64,000 bases of DNA, from NCBI GenBank assembly GCA_026261815.1, contig JAMPIT010000894.1, positions 50,875,147-50,939,146 of the forward strand, given 5' to 3'. Under the pieces are notes generated by a model. It worked only from the letters and a program-made list of their open reading frames with translations. It had not been told where the DNA came from and did not search any database. Positions within the stretch are counted from its first letter, which is position 1. Each line of letters opens with the position of its first letter. The position numbers and the translations under genes are program-made. The stretch comes from Monarcha castaneiventris obscurior (Eukaryota; Chordata; Aves; Passeriformes; Monarchidae). This document shows positions 26,671-40,816 of the stretch, piece by piece.

Positions 26671-29600
26671 CAGAAGCACTGCAGACTCTTCCATGCTGCC
26701 TGGCCAACATGTCTGTTTCTCACTTAGGAGACTAGGAAAGTTCCATCTCTTGGGCTATTTAATCCTCAGCATCTTTGCCAAGATCGCCAGCAAAGCTATC
26801 AATTATCACATCACAAAAAGAGAGTGAACAACCATCCTGCAGAAGCTGGCATGAAACCATCAACTCTTTTCACATACCTCTTCATAGCTATCAGATGGTA
26901 GTAGTTTTGGGTTGCTACTGAATTAAATATTTCAAGTGCTCAATTTTTGAGGAAAAAGAAACGAAAAACTTAGTTAACAATGATGTCACAAGGTCTTACT
27001 AGAAGTCCATTCCGTGACATTACCCAAAGCTCTGATGGCTCCCATATTTAGACATATCAGTTTCTCCTCTCAGCGCAGTGTCCCAGTCCTTCCCATTAAT
27101 TTCTAGGTGGGAGCCCAGTGGGTCAGTGCCAGGAAGCAAGCTAATGCTTGTTCACCGGAATCCAGAGTGCTGGCGAACATTTCGCTGAAACTCTACTTAA
27201 GGGTCTCAAGTGTATTTCAGCACACTCAGGGTATTAGAGCTTTATATCATTTGAAAGAATCCTTTATTTTTAGTGCTAAATCAACAAAGCTGTTAGTGTC
27301 ATTTTCAGTCAGACTGTCATCTACTGGGAATTCAAAATTACACTCAGCTGCAAACTATTGACACTCCTCTTAACAAAAAAATGTTTTTAATAAATCTTTA
27401 CATTAGCCTATGAGATAAAAAAATCTTTACCATGAAATATACAAGTGTATAAGTGTTTTATGAAAGTTTTATTAACTTTACAAAAGAAGAATTGGCAGTG
27501 AACCATGAACATCCTGTACTCCTAACACGTGGTTATAAATTACATGTTCTTTCCAATAACATCTGAAAAAGAGACTGTAATTTAAATTTCAAAACCACTT
27601 GGCATACCTACTATATAGTGCTGACATGAAGTAAAGGGAGGATCTGGAGAGACTCAAACAAAGAGTGAAAATATAAAGACATCCTTAGCTAAAAAGCTGC
27701 TGATGAATACAATTCCTTTCCAGCTGGACAGGGATCAAGTACTTGCTTGTCATATCATTCAATGCACTGTTCAATCAGGGATTCTTCCTTTCAACAAAAA
27801 GAAAACTTAAGTGCTGCTAATCATCCCTTGTAGAACTTTATCTTGCAGATACCTTCTTTATGTCAGGATTTCTCAATGACCATTGCCAACAGTAGAAGGA
27901 TCGAAGTTGTTATTAAACAAAAATGCCTTCACTGATGGGGAAAAGCTATCTTCTGTTCTCACACACAAGATTTTCAGCTACTAGCAGCTTAATGATATTT
28001 GGTGTGAAGTAAAAAAATCCGTAGGAAGACTCTGAAGAAAATCTATAGAAAACATTTTATTTCCCATTTCCAGATGACGATGACTGCTCAATATAACCTA
28101 TTTATTCTGATTTCCTGTAGGAAGGTATATGCCACTTCATCCATTTCAGGATGTACTTTAAAATGATAACACATTCAAACCTGTCTTTTTTGGATAGGCC
28201 TACAGTTTTTCGTGCCACACAGCAAACCATTCTCTCATATGGTATGGCATTTTTAAGTCCTAGAAATGCATTTAATAACAGACAATGCATATGCTTACAA
28301 GAAATGTAAATTTTTTTGCAAGCAGACTGGATAAGTAATTTCATGCAACTCATCCTCACAGTGCTGTCTGGATAAAACTGGTTTTTCTGCCTCCCAGCAG
28401 TACATGAAAAGCCAGAGAGAAGCTTGCTGCCAGTTGGTTTAGTGGCTTGAATGGAACGCAAGCCTAGAGAGAGAAAGCCAAGCCGCAAATAATCATGCAA
28501 CATCAGGATTCCTTAAGACCAGTCCTTAGCACAAAGCAAACAAAAGAGCACTCCTGAGAAGAACAAGGGAGATATTAAAAAGCCCAAAGAAAAAAAAAAT
28601 ATTAAAGAAGTTTAAGATTTAAAAAAACCCCACTACTGCTATGCAGCTCTTTTGACAAAAAGAAGTAGCAAGATCACCAACATTTTCTAACAGCATACTC
28701 ACCAGTTCTGCTGAAATATTGGTAATTCCCAATTGCAGATTCACTTTTGTTAGAGAAGGGTATAAAGGTCAAAACAGTGAGAAAAAGGACTTAATTTAAG
28801 AAACTTTAATCAGATTGGGCAGGCAATGCTAACTTACTCCAACCCCGTCACTACAGTGATGTAGTATGTTCCTAGAACCATGAAACATCCAGTCTGAGAT
28901 ATGAGAAAGTATCAGATGACAGGACAAGTTATTGGATAGTATGGGTCAAGTAGAAAAACAAACTACAGAAAGAAAATTAGTATTACCTCTGAAGATTGTG
29001 CTGGAAAAAGTGATCCGCAGGTAGCAAAACCAGTGCACCTTTCTATGGTAGATCAAAAACATTATGCTGGGAGATGTAACAAAATTCTAATTCATAGCAA
29101 AGATTCACAACAATCAAGACAGCAGCTACAGAAAAAGCCTGGACAGCAACTGATAATACAGGCAATTTTTTTCAAAGTCTATGTATATGAGAGACCTGAC
29201 ATTGTGAGTCCTGCAAGCAGCCGATGTTTATATGCATCACTTATTTTGAAGAAGAAAAAAAATAGCTCAATTTCAAACCATAATTGTAGAAATGTGTGTT
29301 AATCAAAGGGTTGAGGAAGGCAGAATTTTGGTCATTAATGTTTTGTTCAACATTAGGACTGGAGCAGTTTTGCAAAGCTATCAAGGTGGCAGATTTTCAT
29401 TTGTGCAAAAATGCTTGGGGAAGTGGGTTCCTTCCCTTGGACCACTCACATTAAAACATGGCTTAGGGGAGAAATATTAAGCTGTGATTCACAAAAAATG
29501 GTCTAGTAACAGAAATAGTTTCTCTGACACCTTAACTGAATTATAAGGCCAACAGAAATAAATCGGATGTTAATGCTATTTTGATAAAGTACAGTGACTT

Positions 29601-30397
29601 GAATTGGAACAATAAGAGTGAAATAAATTATGCTGATATTAGTCAACTAAAATATTTTGTAATTCAGAGACACTTCAAATACCTAGCTAAAAGAGGAGAA
29701 AAATGGAATTTTCTCAGAATGCAATTCCTCTACCTTGCTGGTTGCAGTAGTACTGCATTTTCCACCAGAGCACCCAGTTATTTTGCTTGTTATGTATTGT
29801 TTTTTCCTAGACCACATATGCTTCTGTGTTGAGCATTCATTGCAATCTTAATTTTGAATTACTGTTAGAATAATATATTTTATTAATGTTAGAAGGTCCA
29901 TTCATACAGCACTGGAACAATGATGTAAGATTTTAAAAAAATATTTCCTAATTTTTCTAATTTATATTAAAATGACACTCAATCTCTATGAAAAAAGTGA
30001 TATTTCTTGTTTTCCTGAAAACATCAGTCCTATATTTCTCTCATTTCCAATATATCCAATTAATTTAATATTTTCTTATACAGTCATCATGCCTGAGGAC
30101 ATGGTTTGATGATGCAAAGCTGACGGAAACAATACCCACTGAAATGGCTCCTATGCAGCATTTTTATACAACCATTCCACTTCTGAGCTGTGGTGTTAAA
30201 ACTCTTTTTGGAACTGTTCTGAGGTAGACCAGGGAATTGATCTAGGACAGAAAAAGAAGAAAAAACAAAGGGCTGAGGTAGCTGAGGAGAAAGAGGAACT
30301 GCTCAAGCTAAGAGATTGAATTATGGCTTTGCTATGACTGCCATTGTGCCTTTCCCTTTTTAAATCTGTCAAGAACTGCATTGAAACAATCAACGTG

Positions 30398-30417
30398 GAC
30401 ACACTAGTGAGTGTGTC
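30398..30417. repeat. Short perfect inverted repeat (hairpin)
   Basis: Arms GACACACT and AGTGTGTC of eight bases flank a four-base loop. Immediately downstream, the 10-base word GAGCTTCCAT occurs twice, at 30418 and 30432, 14 bases apart. No terminator or known structured RNA is implied. Confidence 0.75.
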
Positions 30418-33400
30418 GAGCTTCCATTAGAGAGCTTCCATATTTGGTCTCCACTAGGCTGCAAGGGAACAATTTGCAATTGCTTTAAGATGACAAAACA
30501 TGTTGAGTTTAATCTTTATTACTGTGATGTTTAATATTTTATTTACTCTCTGTTCATTTATGAGAGAAACAGAAAAATGCTAAATGCATAAATAAAATTG
30601 AAAAAATAATAACAATAATCCAATACTTGAAATCTTTGCAACAAAAGGATTTGGATGCTAGGAAACTGTCTGCCCTTGATTGAAGACCTTGGAACCTTCG
30701 ACCAAATAAATTAATTTTTTCCAGTTCTGAATAAGTGATGCTTGCTACAAAGTAGAACTTGCCCTTCTATGAAATGTGTTAAAGGAAAATATCATGCATA
30801 TAGTGAGAATGTTGGATTTCAAGGGCATGATGTTAATCATAGCAGATCACAGTGCTATGGCAGAGACAAAAATAAAAGCAGCAAAGACAAGGAGAAACAT
30901 GTACCACGATTTAAAATAGAACTCCCACGTTTACAGCAGGATGAGGCTGATGTATTAGACACAAAGAACTTCTGGTAAGTGACCTCTAACACTTATTATA
31001 CAAAACACTGTATGCAGACTGCTAGTAAATGCAGCAACTTAATATGAAAAAGAGTCCCTTTTTAAAAATCTGTGGCAGAATGACTAACAATAGCTCAAAA
31101 ATATTCATGATACTGTGAACAAGTTACAACCAGGAAAGGGAAAGCAGAGAAGCATTACCCATGACTTTGCAGCCTGACTAATCACTCTAGAACTGAAAAA
31201 GTGTAATAATAAAAAAGAAATGATTGTAATACCTTTATTAAATTTTAATTTAGGTTTATTTTGGAAATTTAGACTATAACTACTTCTAAGAGTGATAAAT
31301 AAGCTAATTCTGTGCTTGGTCACATGAAAGTTACCTTGCAAAAAAAATGAAAAAAATAAAACTTGTTCTCATTAAAAAAAAAAAATTATATGGAAAGTGA
31401 AGGGTCAAAAAATGCAAATGCTAGAAGGTGTCTATGACTTTTGGTTTAAATTCCTTGTCTTCACACCTGAAAGCAGCACAGCTCCTCTTAGCTATTCTAC
31501 CAGAAAAAAATAATAAGCAAATGACAATGGCTTAGTAGTTCTACTTATGAAAAAGGGATTATTACAAAGTTTAGGACTAAGATGAGCTGGACATTCTATT
31601 CCTCTGAAAATAATCTTGTCAGCATATCAGATTTATGACTCCTTCCTTTCTCAAGCATGGATATTTCACATGTGAGCAGAAAGAATGAAAATTATGTGCA
31701 ACAGCAAGAATCCCTTTTCAGTCTTGACCAGATTATTTAAGATGACTGCAAATCTGAAGGAGAAGAAAACATGGCACAGCATATCCATGGATACAGAAAA
31801 CACAGGGGATTTACAGTACCACAGGTTTACTTCTTAAAAATGGCTAATTAATATTTTTAAGCAATAGCTAAGACCCCTGCTTGAAAATTCCTCTTCACCC
31901 AAACTCACAGCAAAATTATTGCTTTATCTTAATGGAAATCTTCAAGGTGAGATTCTTTCTGATCATCTATTTTGATTTTAAAATATTTCTTTCTATCTCC
32001 CTTCAGAACAAGCGTGTCCTGGACTTCACTATACAAATGGCAGCATCTATATACTAAATAATTTATTTGTTATAAAAGTTAAAAAAAATATTGGATTCTA
32101 GAAGTATAGCTATTTTAGACTTGAAAATTTTACGACTGTGGCCATTTGCCAAGTTGTAACAAGGTACTGACTTGTGGAAAATCATTGTTTCCAAATCTTT
32201 CAAGGAAAGATGAAAAATAACTTGGTAGTTTAAAAGTTGGCAACATCAGTGCTCCAAAAAGAAAGTAGGTAATGAGAAGGAAAAAAAAAAAGCAGCTACA
32301 GCTGTTCTAGGTGGCCTGAAAAAGCTGCTGCATAAAAATGCAATCAAATATTTTGGAAACTGTTCACAATTGTTCTGCAAGGAAGTTAATGATGCTTTCC
32401 TAAACCCCTGCCTTCTCTCTCAGTGTAAGATGACAGTAGAGCTCATAACAATTCCTTGTAGGAAACTGGTTAGCACATCCTGTATCAGTGAATACTTTAT
32501 TGCCCTCTGTGATATTACTGACACAAGAACCTGTCCTCTTTCCATCTGCTTCTTATAACTGAACATGAAAATTTTAATAAAAATTATTACCTCTCTTCCT
32601 AAATGGATTCAGATTTGAACATCTACAAGCTGAATAAAACAAAAAAAATATTAAGAGAAGGTTTTCTTATCATAGATACTCAAGGGACTGTGCCCAAAGA
32701 CTTTAAAACACCTTTCATACTCACCTTTGCCCATCAATAAGTGCTGGGTGACCTTTTTGAGGACATTGCAATAGTAACAAATATCACCAACCAATAGTGA
32801 CATCCCCAGGCAAGGCTGTACTACCACAGTAAATCACAGAACTGAAGATTTGTCGCTCCTGACCATTTCAACATGAAATAATCAAAATTACTTTCAGGAG
32901 TTCAGTTTTGCCTCCAAGGTACTTTTTATTTATGATGACAGTCACACACAAAAATTTCTAACATCTATTAAACATCTGGCTTTTATTAAATACTTCCAAA
33001 CAAATATTAGATTTGATGAAGTTTTGAATAAACAAGAATTTTTTTTCAAAACATTAAGTGAGAATAGTTTTTGATTTCGAATAGGGAATGATAATACGGC
33101 AATTGCAACCTCCTCTGAACTGTCAATGGTTTCAGGTTTTTGTCTACTTTACAGTCTATCAAAAGAGCTCCTTTTACTATTTTTTTTCCCATGTCTCTCC
33201 AGCTGTACCTAACAAAGTTAGTGCCCCTTATGAACTTCAACATTCATTGCAGCTGTCAGGTTATTTCTTCCCATGTTATTCATTTTCTGGAAAGATACTA
33301 CTTTCCAGATTATCAGCATCTGATACTATTTATTTTTATGACCTTCTACCTCATGCTTATTTTCTCTGTTTATTCAAATCTCCCCACCTATTCTTTCATT

Positions 33401-33954
33401 AGTATCTCTTCATATGTGAGAGAGGACATTAATTCCAGCATTTAGTAAATATGTTTTTATTTAAGCAGTGGGAGTGCACAGGTCCTAGACACCTGCCCTA
33501 TCAAAGGAGCAGCATTTGTCAGCAATAAAGGAAAACTTCCACATAATTCCACTCTTTTCCTTGCAGAAGACAAAGGCGGTGAGGAAATGAGGTAAAAACC
33601 CCTACTCTAGACAAAACGTAACTGATATAGCTGACTTCAAAAATACAGTGAGAATATTTTAAAGCATTATAAAATATTCTGGAAGTGTATAGGTAGTTGA
33701 GAATGTTAGTGAGAACACTGTAATCTTGGAATAAAATTCTGTTCTCCCACATTCTGACTGGAGTAATTTTATCTCAGATGTGTTTTGCATAAGATGTGGA
33801 GTATGTTTTAATCAGCAAAGTATTTTTTCTGGGTTTCTTTTTTTAACATCATAGAAAATAAAATAAAAAAATTAAATATTCACTACTGTAACACAACTAG
33901 AAATATGTATGACTAACAGTATCAGTTACCCTTCTCCTTAAATTCAGTTACCTT

Positions 33955-34140
33955 AACAACTTTATGCCATTTAATCAAGAACATTGCACAACTACTTAAT
34001 TTTATTCTAGATCGCATTAATGCAGTTGATTTTACCGTCGCCTTAATTTATGAGTCATTTTAACCACATCAGCAGACCCATGCTGTGAATCATAATTTGT
34101 AACCTTTATTCTGGTTCCAGTTACAAACAGCAGAAAAACA
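33955..34140. promoter_or_regulatory. Candidate conserved noncoding element or enhancer
   Basis: This block is free of simple repeats and has a dense run of transcription-factor-like words. They include ATTAATGC and TTAATTTATG homeodomain-type cores, an AP-1 consensus TGAGTCA at 34051-34057, and two CpGs within a few bases in an otherwise CpG-poor area. That texture is typical of vertebrate conserved noncoding elements found in gene deserts next to developmental genes. Conservation is inferred, not observed. Confidence 0.25.
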
Positions 34141-37100
34141 GCTAGTAGCTTTCATATGAGTTACTTACTAGTAGAGTGGAATTTCTATTTTTGGAGAAAA
34201 AATGTCCAGTTAGAAAAACATTTCTTCCAAGGAGAAATATTTGCTATTAAAAGGCCTGGAACGGAAACAAAAATGTTTCATCTTGCTTCCCATTATTATC
34301 TGGATACATACTAAGTTCAGAGCCTAGATAACACTGCCTATGATTTAAGTTAAGGAAAATTAATGTTCTTCATCTTGTTTATGTCTCCTGCTACCACAAC
34401 ACTGTTCTGCTCTTGACAGTGTCATGAGAGGCAAATATGCAGGGCAAGATGTGCCTAAAATCCAGCTATTACTACTGGAAGAACAGGACACAGACAGGAG
34501 GAAGGTTCAAAAATAAACAGAGAGAACAGTGAATCAAAGCTAAGGAGAATTTTATGTAAAATGTAGTCAATAATTAGCATTTACAGCTGCATAAGTTCTA
34601 GTGTACTAGTAGACATTAATAAAATGACACATTCTGGTTTTGTATTAATTTTTCCTTGCAAATGTCTGTTCTTTTTTCATAATATGGTTGCATTGTTTTA
34701 GGTGGTTTTGATTAAACATTTTCTCTCTATGTGTAAAAAAATTCCTATTTTTTAAAAAATTTCAATATAAAAAAGCAATATATTTGCATGTGGTCAAATT
34801 TTGAAGATGCATCATTGTGTTTCAATAAAATCACAAGTTTGAATACAGCTGATCAAGTATGAATATCTAGTGAAGATAAAGAACTTTGAATTGAATGATT
34901 CAGCAAGGTAAAACTGAATAGGCAAATCAATAACTTTAAAATATAAGAGATATTTTAAAATAAAAATATACCAAGTTTAGATATGCAAACATACCAGTAT
35001 GAAAAATGTTTTATGCATTCAGTAGTGTGAAATTAACACTTTGTTTGTGAGAAATTACATTTATAATTTAAAGCCACTTGCCTAAAAACCACAAGGAATA
35101 CTGACAGTTCAACAGAGTGGCCACTGTTACCAGTCTGCATGCACCAAGTGCTGCTGCTTCTCCTTTTTGTGCAAAAAAATGTTTTCATTTCCTTTTTCTA
35201 ACTTGCTAATGCATTTCCCTAACAAGGCAGAGTTCCATGGCTGGGAAGGAGAAATCAAGGTATACAAATATGATATTTTTTCCCATGATTTTATGACAAT
35301 TGCAACAGATCTTCAGGGGAACAGAAAAGGAGAGAAGGGTAATATGTGAAATAAATATTGCAATGAATGACAAAACTTTGCTATTTTATGTAGGAAGAGA
35401 ACCTCCATATGCTTCTGAGGATTTTCTAGGGAAACCTACAGTATACCCTCTTGATAAAAACTCATTGCTTCAGCAAGTTAACAGAAATTGTCAAATTTTT
35501 CTGGAGGTTTGCTCTAGTGGTCTCTAGGAGAAATGCTCTCCTCAATTCTCCTCAGCTACAATACAGGACTTTCACCAGCTCCATAAGCAGAAAAGACTAT
35601 TTTTCCGAATACTTTGATTATGATATTTTCTAAGAGAAAAGTAAAAATTTAAGATGAATATACTGAATGAGATGGAACTCATTTTTTTTTTTCTTTACCA
35701 TAACTTGAAACCAGGTCTCCAGTGGTGAAAAATCACCTGCTATTTCCCTCCCAATATTTCAAACTTACAAGCAACTCGGTTCAGAAATGCAGAGAGGTAA
35801 AAGGAGACATGAAAATGTTGAAAGCAAAACACACACTTTTACTTCTGCTGCAAGCTTTAATTCCTATAGATAGTATTTCCAAAGCCTGCTGGCCATGGAA
35901 GTTGACATATGCTGTGTTCTGCAGATGTAGCTGCAGTAACACAGCTGGATATAATGCTCTGTGCATCTGGAGCACAGATGTTTGATTGTGTCCTTGGTAG
36001 TTAGCCAGATTTTGAAGGATCCATTTAGTTCTTGGAGAGAAATTGAAAGAACAAGAGAACAGTCCACTGGTACTAATAATACTTGACATTTCTCTTAACT
36101 GCCTTAACCACTCTCACTTTCCCTATTAAGCTGAGTCATGGTAGTTTTCTATTACCTTTTCTGAGTTCAGGATCTAGAAGAGAAAAATTAGTTGGAATTG
36201 AGCAGGCAAAAAAATCAAAACTCCGCTTGAAGTTCTTTGCTATCCCAGAATTCTTACTTTCAGCCTATTTCCAAACCTCTTTGGAGACAATAAGGGAAAA
36301 ACAATTAATGACCTTTGGAATCATCCTGAAAAAGTGGAAAACAACTACTTAATCTGAGCAGTTTCAGCGCTGTTATCAGTTCTGTCAGAAAGAATTTATC
36401 CTTCTTTAAATTATATGCTCATTTTACCCTGCATAAATTACCTACATTTTACCAATGTTTTCTTCAAGATGTTTCAAACTTTGGTTTCGTGTTGGTTTTG
36501 GCTGCAGATTATCTTGAGCTTTTCATTGAGCTATATGCAGCATCCCAGAAATATGTGTAGCAACATTAGAATATAAGGTACATGTTTGCTCCTGCTAATA
36601 AAATCTCTGATTCTCTTCCTCTCACCAGAACTGAGGATCATGTCAAAATGCAACAAATCAGGAATAAAAACACAGACTTTAAAAAGACACACCTGACTTT
36701 CTGGGAACACTTTTTCATGTTTTGGATCATCCATTTTTCAGCAAGACACCTTTATCCATGTGATGATATTGCCATCACAATAGCAACCACAGTTCAATTA
36801 TTAAATAGTTACAATAGCAATGGACAGAATGGCATAATTGTGTGAATATAAATTTTTAAAAAATATGAACAGTGATGTGAAATGAGGTGTAAAATCAAAA
36901 CAATATATTTTCATCAGGAAAAAGAAACCAAAACTTACTTACTTGGACATTTCATATTAATAATATTGGCAGAACTGAGATATTTCTCTTTTAGGAAATT
37001 TTTGTTTCAATAAAAATGTAATTTTGGATGAAAAATTATCAGAGGAAACATTTTTAACTAGCTTTTATTAATATAACTGATCCCATAATCAGTGCTAGGA

Positions 37101-38129
37101 TCAATAAGAACATAACAATTACCTTGCTGTTACCAAATTTCTTCAAGCTTCTGCCAGCTCCCTGTCTCACACTTCATGGTGTCGACCTAGAAAGACAGTA
37201 AAAAAATTCCTATTGAATAACAAGTGTCAGTGGGAATTCCATGCCTTCGTTGCCCATCTTGGAAGCTGTTTCCATTGCTGGCTACTGAGCTACATTAGCT
37301 GCAAGCAGGGGAGAAAGTTTGTATTTGGAGCTCGTGTACCCGACCTGTCCTTTTCCTACTTCCTGACCTGTCTGAGACAGAAACCAGATAGCTGAGTGGG
37401 AGAAGGTTTGTTGAGAAATGAATCCTGAGTTAAAAATTGTGACTTGGCACTCAGGCACGTGAGATGTATAATTTTTGAAATTCATTCAGCCCTCAGACTT
37501 TAAGAGCAGCTGAGGAACATTGCAGTGGTGGCTTCCGTCCATAAATAAAGTTACACATTTAAGAGTTGGGAAAGCATGCTAAGTGAATGCTAAACATTCA
37601 GGGGGAGAGGGAATTTTTACAGAGGGGAATCTTTTACCTTCTTTCCTGAGAACATAAAACTCTAGTCAGCAGCTTAGAATGTATTACAGTACAATCTGAA
37701 GCCTGAAGTTTTATATTCTGAGAAATCTTCTCCTTTCACAATAAAATCAATAAAAAATTTCAACTTTTCCTTCTCTGAAGTTCCATGCTTAGATTGCATC
37801 ATCTAATTCAAAAAAGTATCTACAGTCCAAACCAAGAAATACAACAGATAAATCTGAGTGATGACAAGAAAGCAGCAGTAGCACATCAGCAACTTAAACA
37901 TTGCCCAAATTTTACTCAATGGATTTGCAGTGCTGGAAACTGAAATGTTTTATATACTTCCCATTTATTTATTTCCCAGAATGAAATATGGTCCCATTGA
38001 AGCCAATTTGAAACACAGCATTGTTTTAACTGGAAAAAAAAATTCCCTGAATTAACAATATAATTCAGTTCACTCGTGGCATAAAATTCCAGATAATTTG
38101 GATTTGTTTACACATTTTGTCTCTTTTTC

Positions 38130-38145
38130 TTTTTTTTTTTTTTTT
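38130..38145. repeat. Poly-T tract (T16)
   Basis: Sixteen consecutive T after a short pyrimidine-rich lead-in. Confidence 0.9.
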
Positions 38146-39664
38146 AAATTCATGTAAATAATTTCAGGGATAAGCAAATAAATTGCCTTTCAAAAATTAA
38201 AAAAACAAAAAATCCCATGGGTGAGTGAAAAGTAGGAAAATGGAAGCTGGGAGAGTCTTTCTGTTTTTGCTCCACTCATTTTCTCATTTTTCTCCTAAAT
38301 TCTTATTTTAAAGAACTAACTAAAAATAGACATAGATGCATAGAAAATTGAAGATTCTGTAGGAATAGGGGGTCACTAAGTTTGTCAACAGGGCAGATTA
38401 AAACGGTTTCCACACTATATAAGAGTATAAATAATTTCTCAGTTTGAAAAAAAGATGAGAACATTTTCTAGAAACAGGAATTAAGAGGATAATGTGAAGA
38501 GGAAACAATTATCTTCTCTTTCACAAAATACAAGGATGAAGAAACAACACAGAAAGTAACCAAGTGGGAGATTTAAAATAAATCAGGGTACATTTCCATA
38601 TGGTACCTTACCATGCTGCAAAACCCATTGCCATGGCATGTTATGGAGATCAAAAGTATAAACCTGTGTAAAAAAAAGATCAGACAAGTTCATGGAGGAT
38701 AATTCCACTGATAAATCAGGCAGGAATTGTTGGTCAGGGCATTCCTGTACCACTGCTTGCTGCAGCTGGGATGCTGTAGCAACAAAAGGATGACTCCACA
38801 ATGGCCCTTTATCTTAAATATTTTGTAGGTGTCTACTATTGACCATGCTTAGACATTTAAGAATAATGGTTGCCCAGCCATGAACCTAATCTCTTAAACC
38901 AGCAGATTATGGGCATATTTTTGATTATTGCTGTTTCCTCAAATAGATGACAAAGACAGCCTCCACTTTTAGCCATAGCAAATTAATACAAGGATGGCAA
39001 TCCAAAATGAAAGGAGATGCCACTTGGAGTATTTATTCCATTTATATGCATACATCTATAGAACACAACATATATAAAACTTTAAGTAAGTTTTTCTCCC
39101 TCCAAAATCTGTTCAATTACACTAAAATGAGAAACAGCACGCTCCTCTTTTGAGCCTTTGGAGTCTCCAAATCATTTGAGAGCTGTTCTTTTAAAGATAT
39201 GGGAAACCTACCAAAATACCAGATGTTTAATCAATACTCTTAACATTTTGGAAGTCTAGAGTGTGGAAAGGAAATGTCAATTGAATCGCTCTGGAAAATC
39301 AGATCTTTTGATTTTCACAGTCTGCAATGCACAATATTGACAGTGAGAAAAAGTTGGCTTCTTTTTCAAAAATACAAATCTGTGAGCAAAACTTTCTCCA
39401 TCTTCATTCCATAAATATATTTGCTTTAAAAAACCCAACACCATAAACAAACAAGATCTTGTGGAGTTTCTTTGGAGATTTTTCCTGCATCTTATAAAAT
39501 TTAAAATACTCAATCTCTTATTTCTTCGATGGACACTTGCTTAGAAAAGAATGTATTTTTAACTTCTGAAGGTTAACATTCTTAACTTTTTGGACTTATA
39601 TATCTTTACAGAAATATAAAAATTTCTGTACAGAAATACACAAAATATAAATCATGGCAGCTAA

Positions 39665-39680
39665 TTATATATATATATAT
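39665..39680. repeat. (AT)8 microsatellite
   Basis: A short uninterrupted alternating AT run. Confidence 0.85.
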
Positions 39681-40644
39681 GAAAATGTTTTTTAAATTAA
39701 GTTCAAGAAATCTCATTCTGTGTTAATGCATAAACCAGATATTTTCGTTAATACTAAACAGCAGTCTCATTTAATCATTAGCATTGCAATTTTTTATGTT
39801 GAAGACAAGAGGATTCTACTTTACAGATTTTAATTTTAATTAAAAATGCTTTTTAAAAATATATTTTTTATTTTTTATGAAGGACTCTATCTCCAGGACA
39901 TCCTCTCATGCTTACTAATAGATGCCAAATAGCAGTTTCTGACTACAAATAGGTCAGAATATGTCTTCTGCTGTTTCAGATTATGCTTTTTTCAGAAACA
40001 TCTCTACATCAAGAACTTAATTCAAATGCTTCTGCACTCTCTAAAAAGAAGCCCTGTCATGAGCATATGCATTCTTCCATCTAATATTGAAGCATCATTA
40101 CTTCAGTCATTTGATATTTCCTTCTTCCATTGATAGCATGCCAAATGATATCATGCTAGATTTTCATGAAGCACTAGAAATACCTTTGCTACATCTACAT
40201 TTAATCAGGATGGGAAGGAGAAAATATATTCTTACTCAACACATCAAACAAATGGCCAGAACCTGAGGTAGAAATGAAGGGAACAGGTTCAGTGTGCTGC
40301 CTTGCTACACCTTTTTAACTTGTTTGCTGCTTTGACTCATCTCAATGCATAATCACAGTTTGAAGACATCTCCATAATTATCTTAACAGGATAAAACCAA
40401 TGTTGATACTGGGGTTCTTTACTAGCATCCCCTAAATAACCTGACAGCTTTCTCAAATTTCCTGTTTTTATTAGAAGCATGTTTGGTAGAATCCCTAGAG
40501 GCTGAAACAAGTTTAATGCAAAAAAGTATGACAACTCTATACTTACATATTTCATGTTTGCTTAAGAAAAAAAACAGACCCACCAAAAAATACGTTTTCT
40601 CCAGTAATTTTAATGTGTGTTGTGGTTCTTACTATTTATTTGGC

Positions 40645-40662
40645 TTTTTTTTTTTTTTTTTT
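40645..40662. repeat. Poly-T tract (T18)
   Basis: Eighteen consecutive T, ending about 55 bases before the CR1 ORF2 fragment. CR1 elements do not end in poly(A), so the tract is probably independent of that fragment. Confidence 0.9.
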
Positions 40663-40715
40663 AAGAAACAAATCTTGACACTGTTTCAAACATCAGCTTA
40701 AACTAGGGCTAGAGG

Positions 40716-40816
40716 GATTTCATCCAGAGGGACCTGGATGACCTCAAGAAATGGGCCCATGGAAATATCATAACGTTTAACAAGACCAAATGCAAGTTAT
40801 GTAATCTTACAGCCCA
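40716..40816 (+). mobile_element. CR1 retrotransposon, ORF2 C-terminal fragment
   Basis: Read on the + strand from about 40722, the sequence translates without a stop as [15 protein letters not shown], then a stretch including FNKTKCK. This is the well-known segment late in the CR1 ORF2 reverse transcriptase, where typical copies have a QRDLD...KWA...FNKAKCKVLHLG pattern. Only about 100 bases are recognisable, and homology fades on both sides. It is therefore an isolated, internally truncated relic with no function of its own. The same open frame does not continue into a longer protein. Confidence 0.85.

Larger units (their letters stand above)
24051..33950. other. Gene-free sequence with a few GC-richer patches
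   Basis: The stretch at about 24.06-24.42 kb is visibly more GC-rich than its surroundings. A second patch at about 27.00-27.20 kb has several CpG dinucleotides. Neither has a recognisable exon. A 133-codon minus-strand frame at 28102-28503 starts with ATG but has no known domain. A 20-bp perfect hairpin lies at 30398-30417. Everything else reads as unique intergenic or intronic DNA. Confidence 0.5.
34141..40644. other. Gene-free AT-rich sequence
   Basis: No exon or RNA gene is supported. Overlapping frames of up to 102 codons near 35.7-36.4 kb lie on both strands and have no recognisable domains. A T16 tract lies at 38130-38145, and a short (AT)n run at about 39665-39680. The remainder is unique AT-rich sequence in which I see nothing further. 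Confidence 0.55.
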
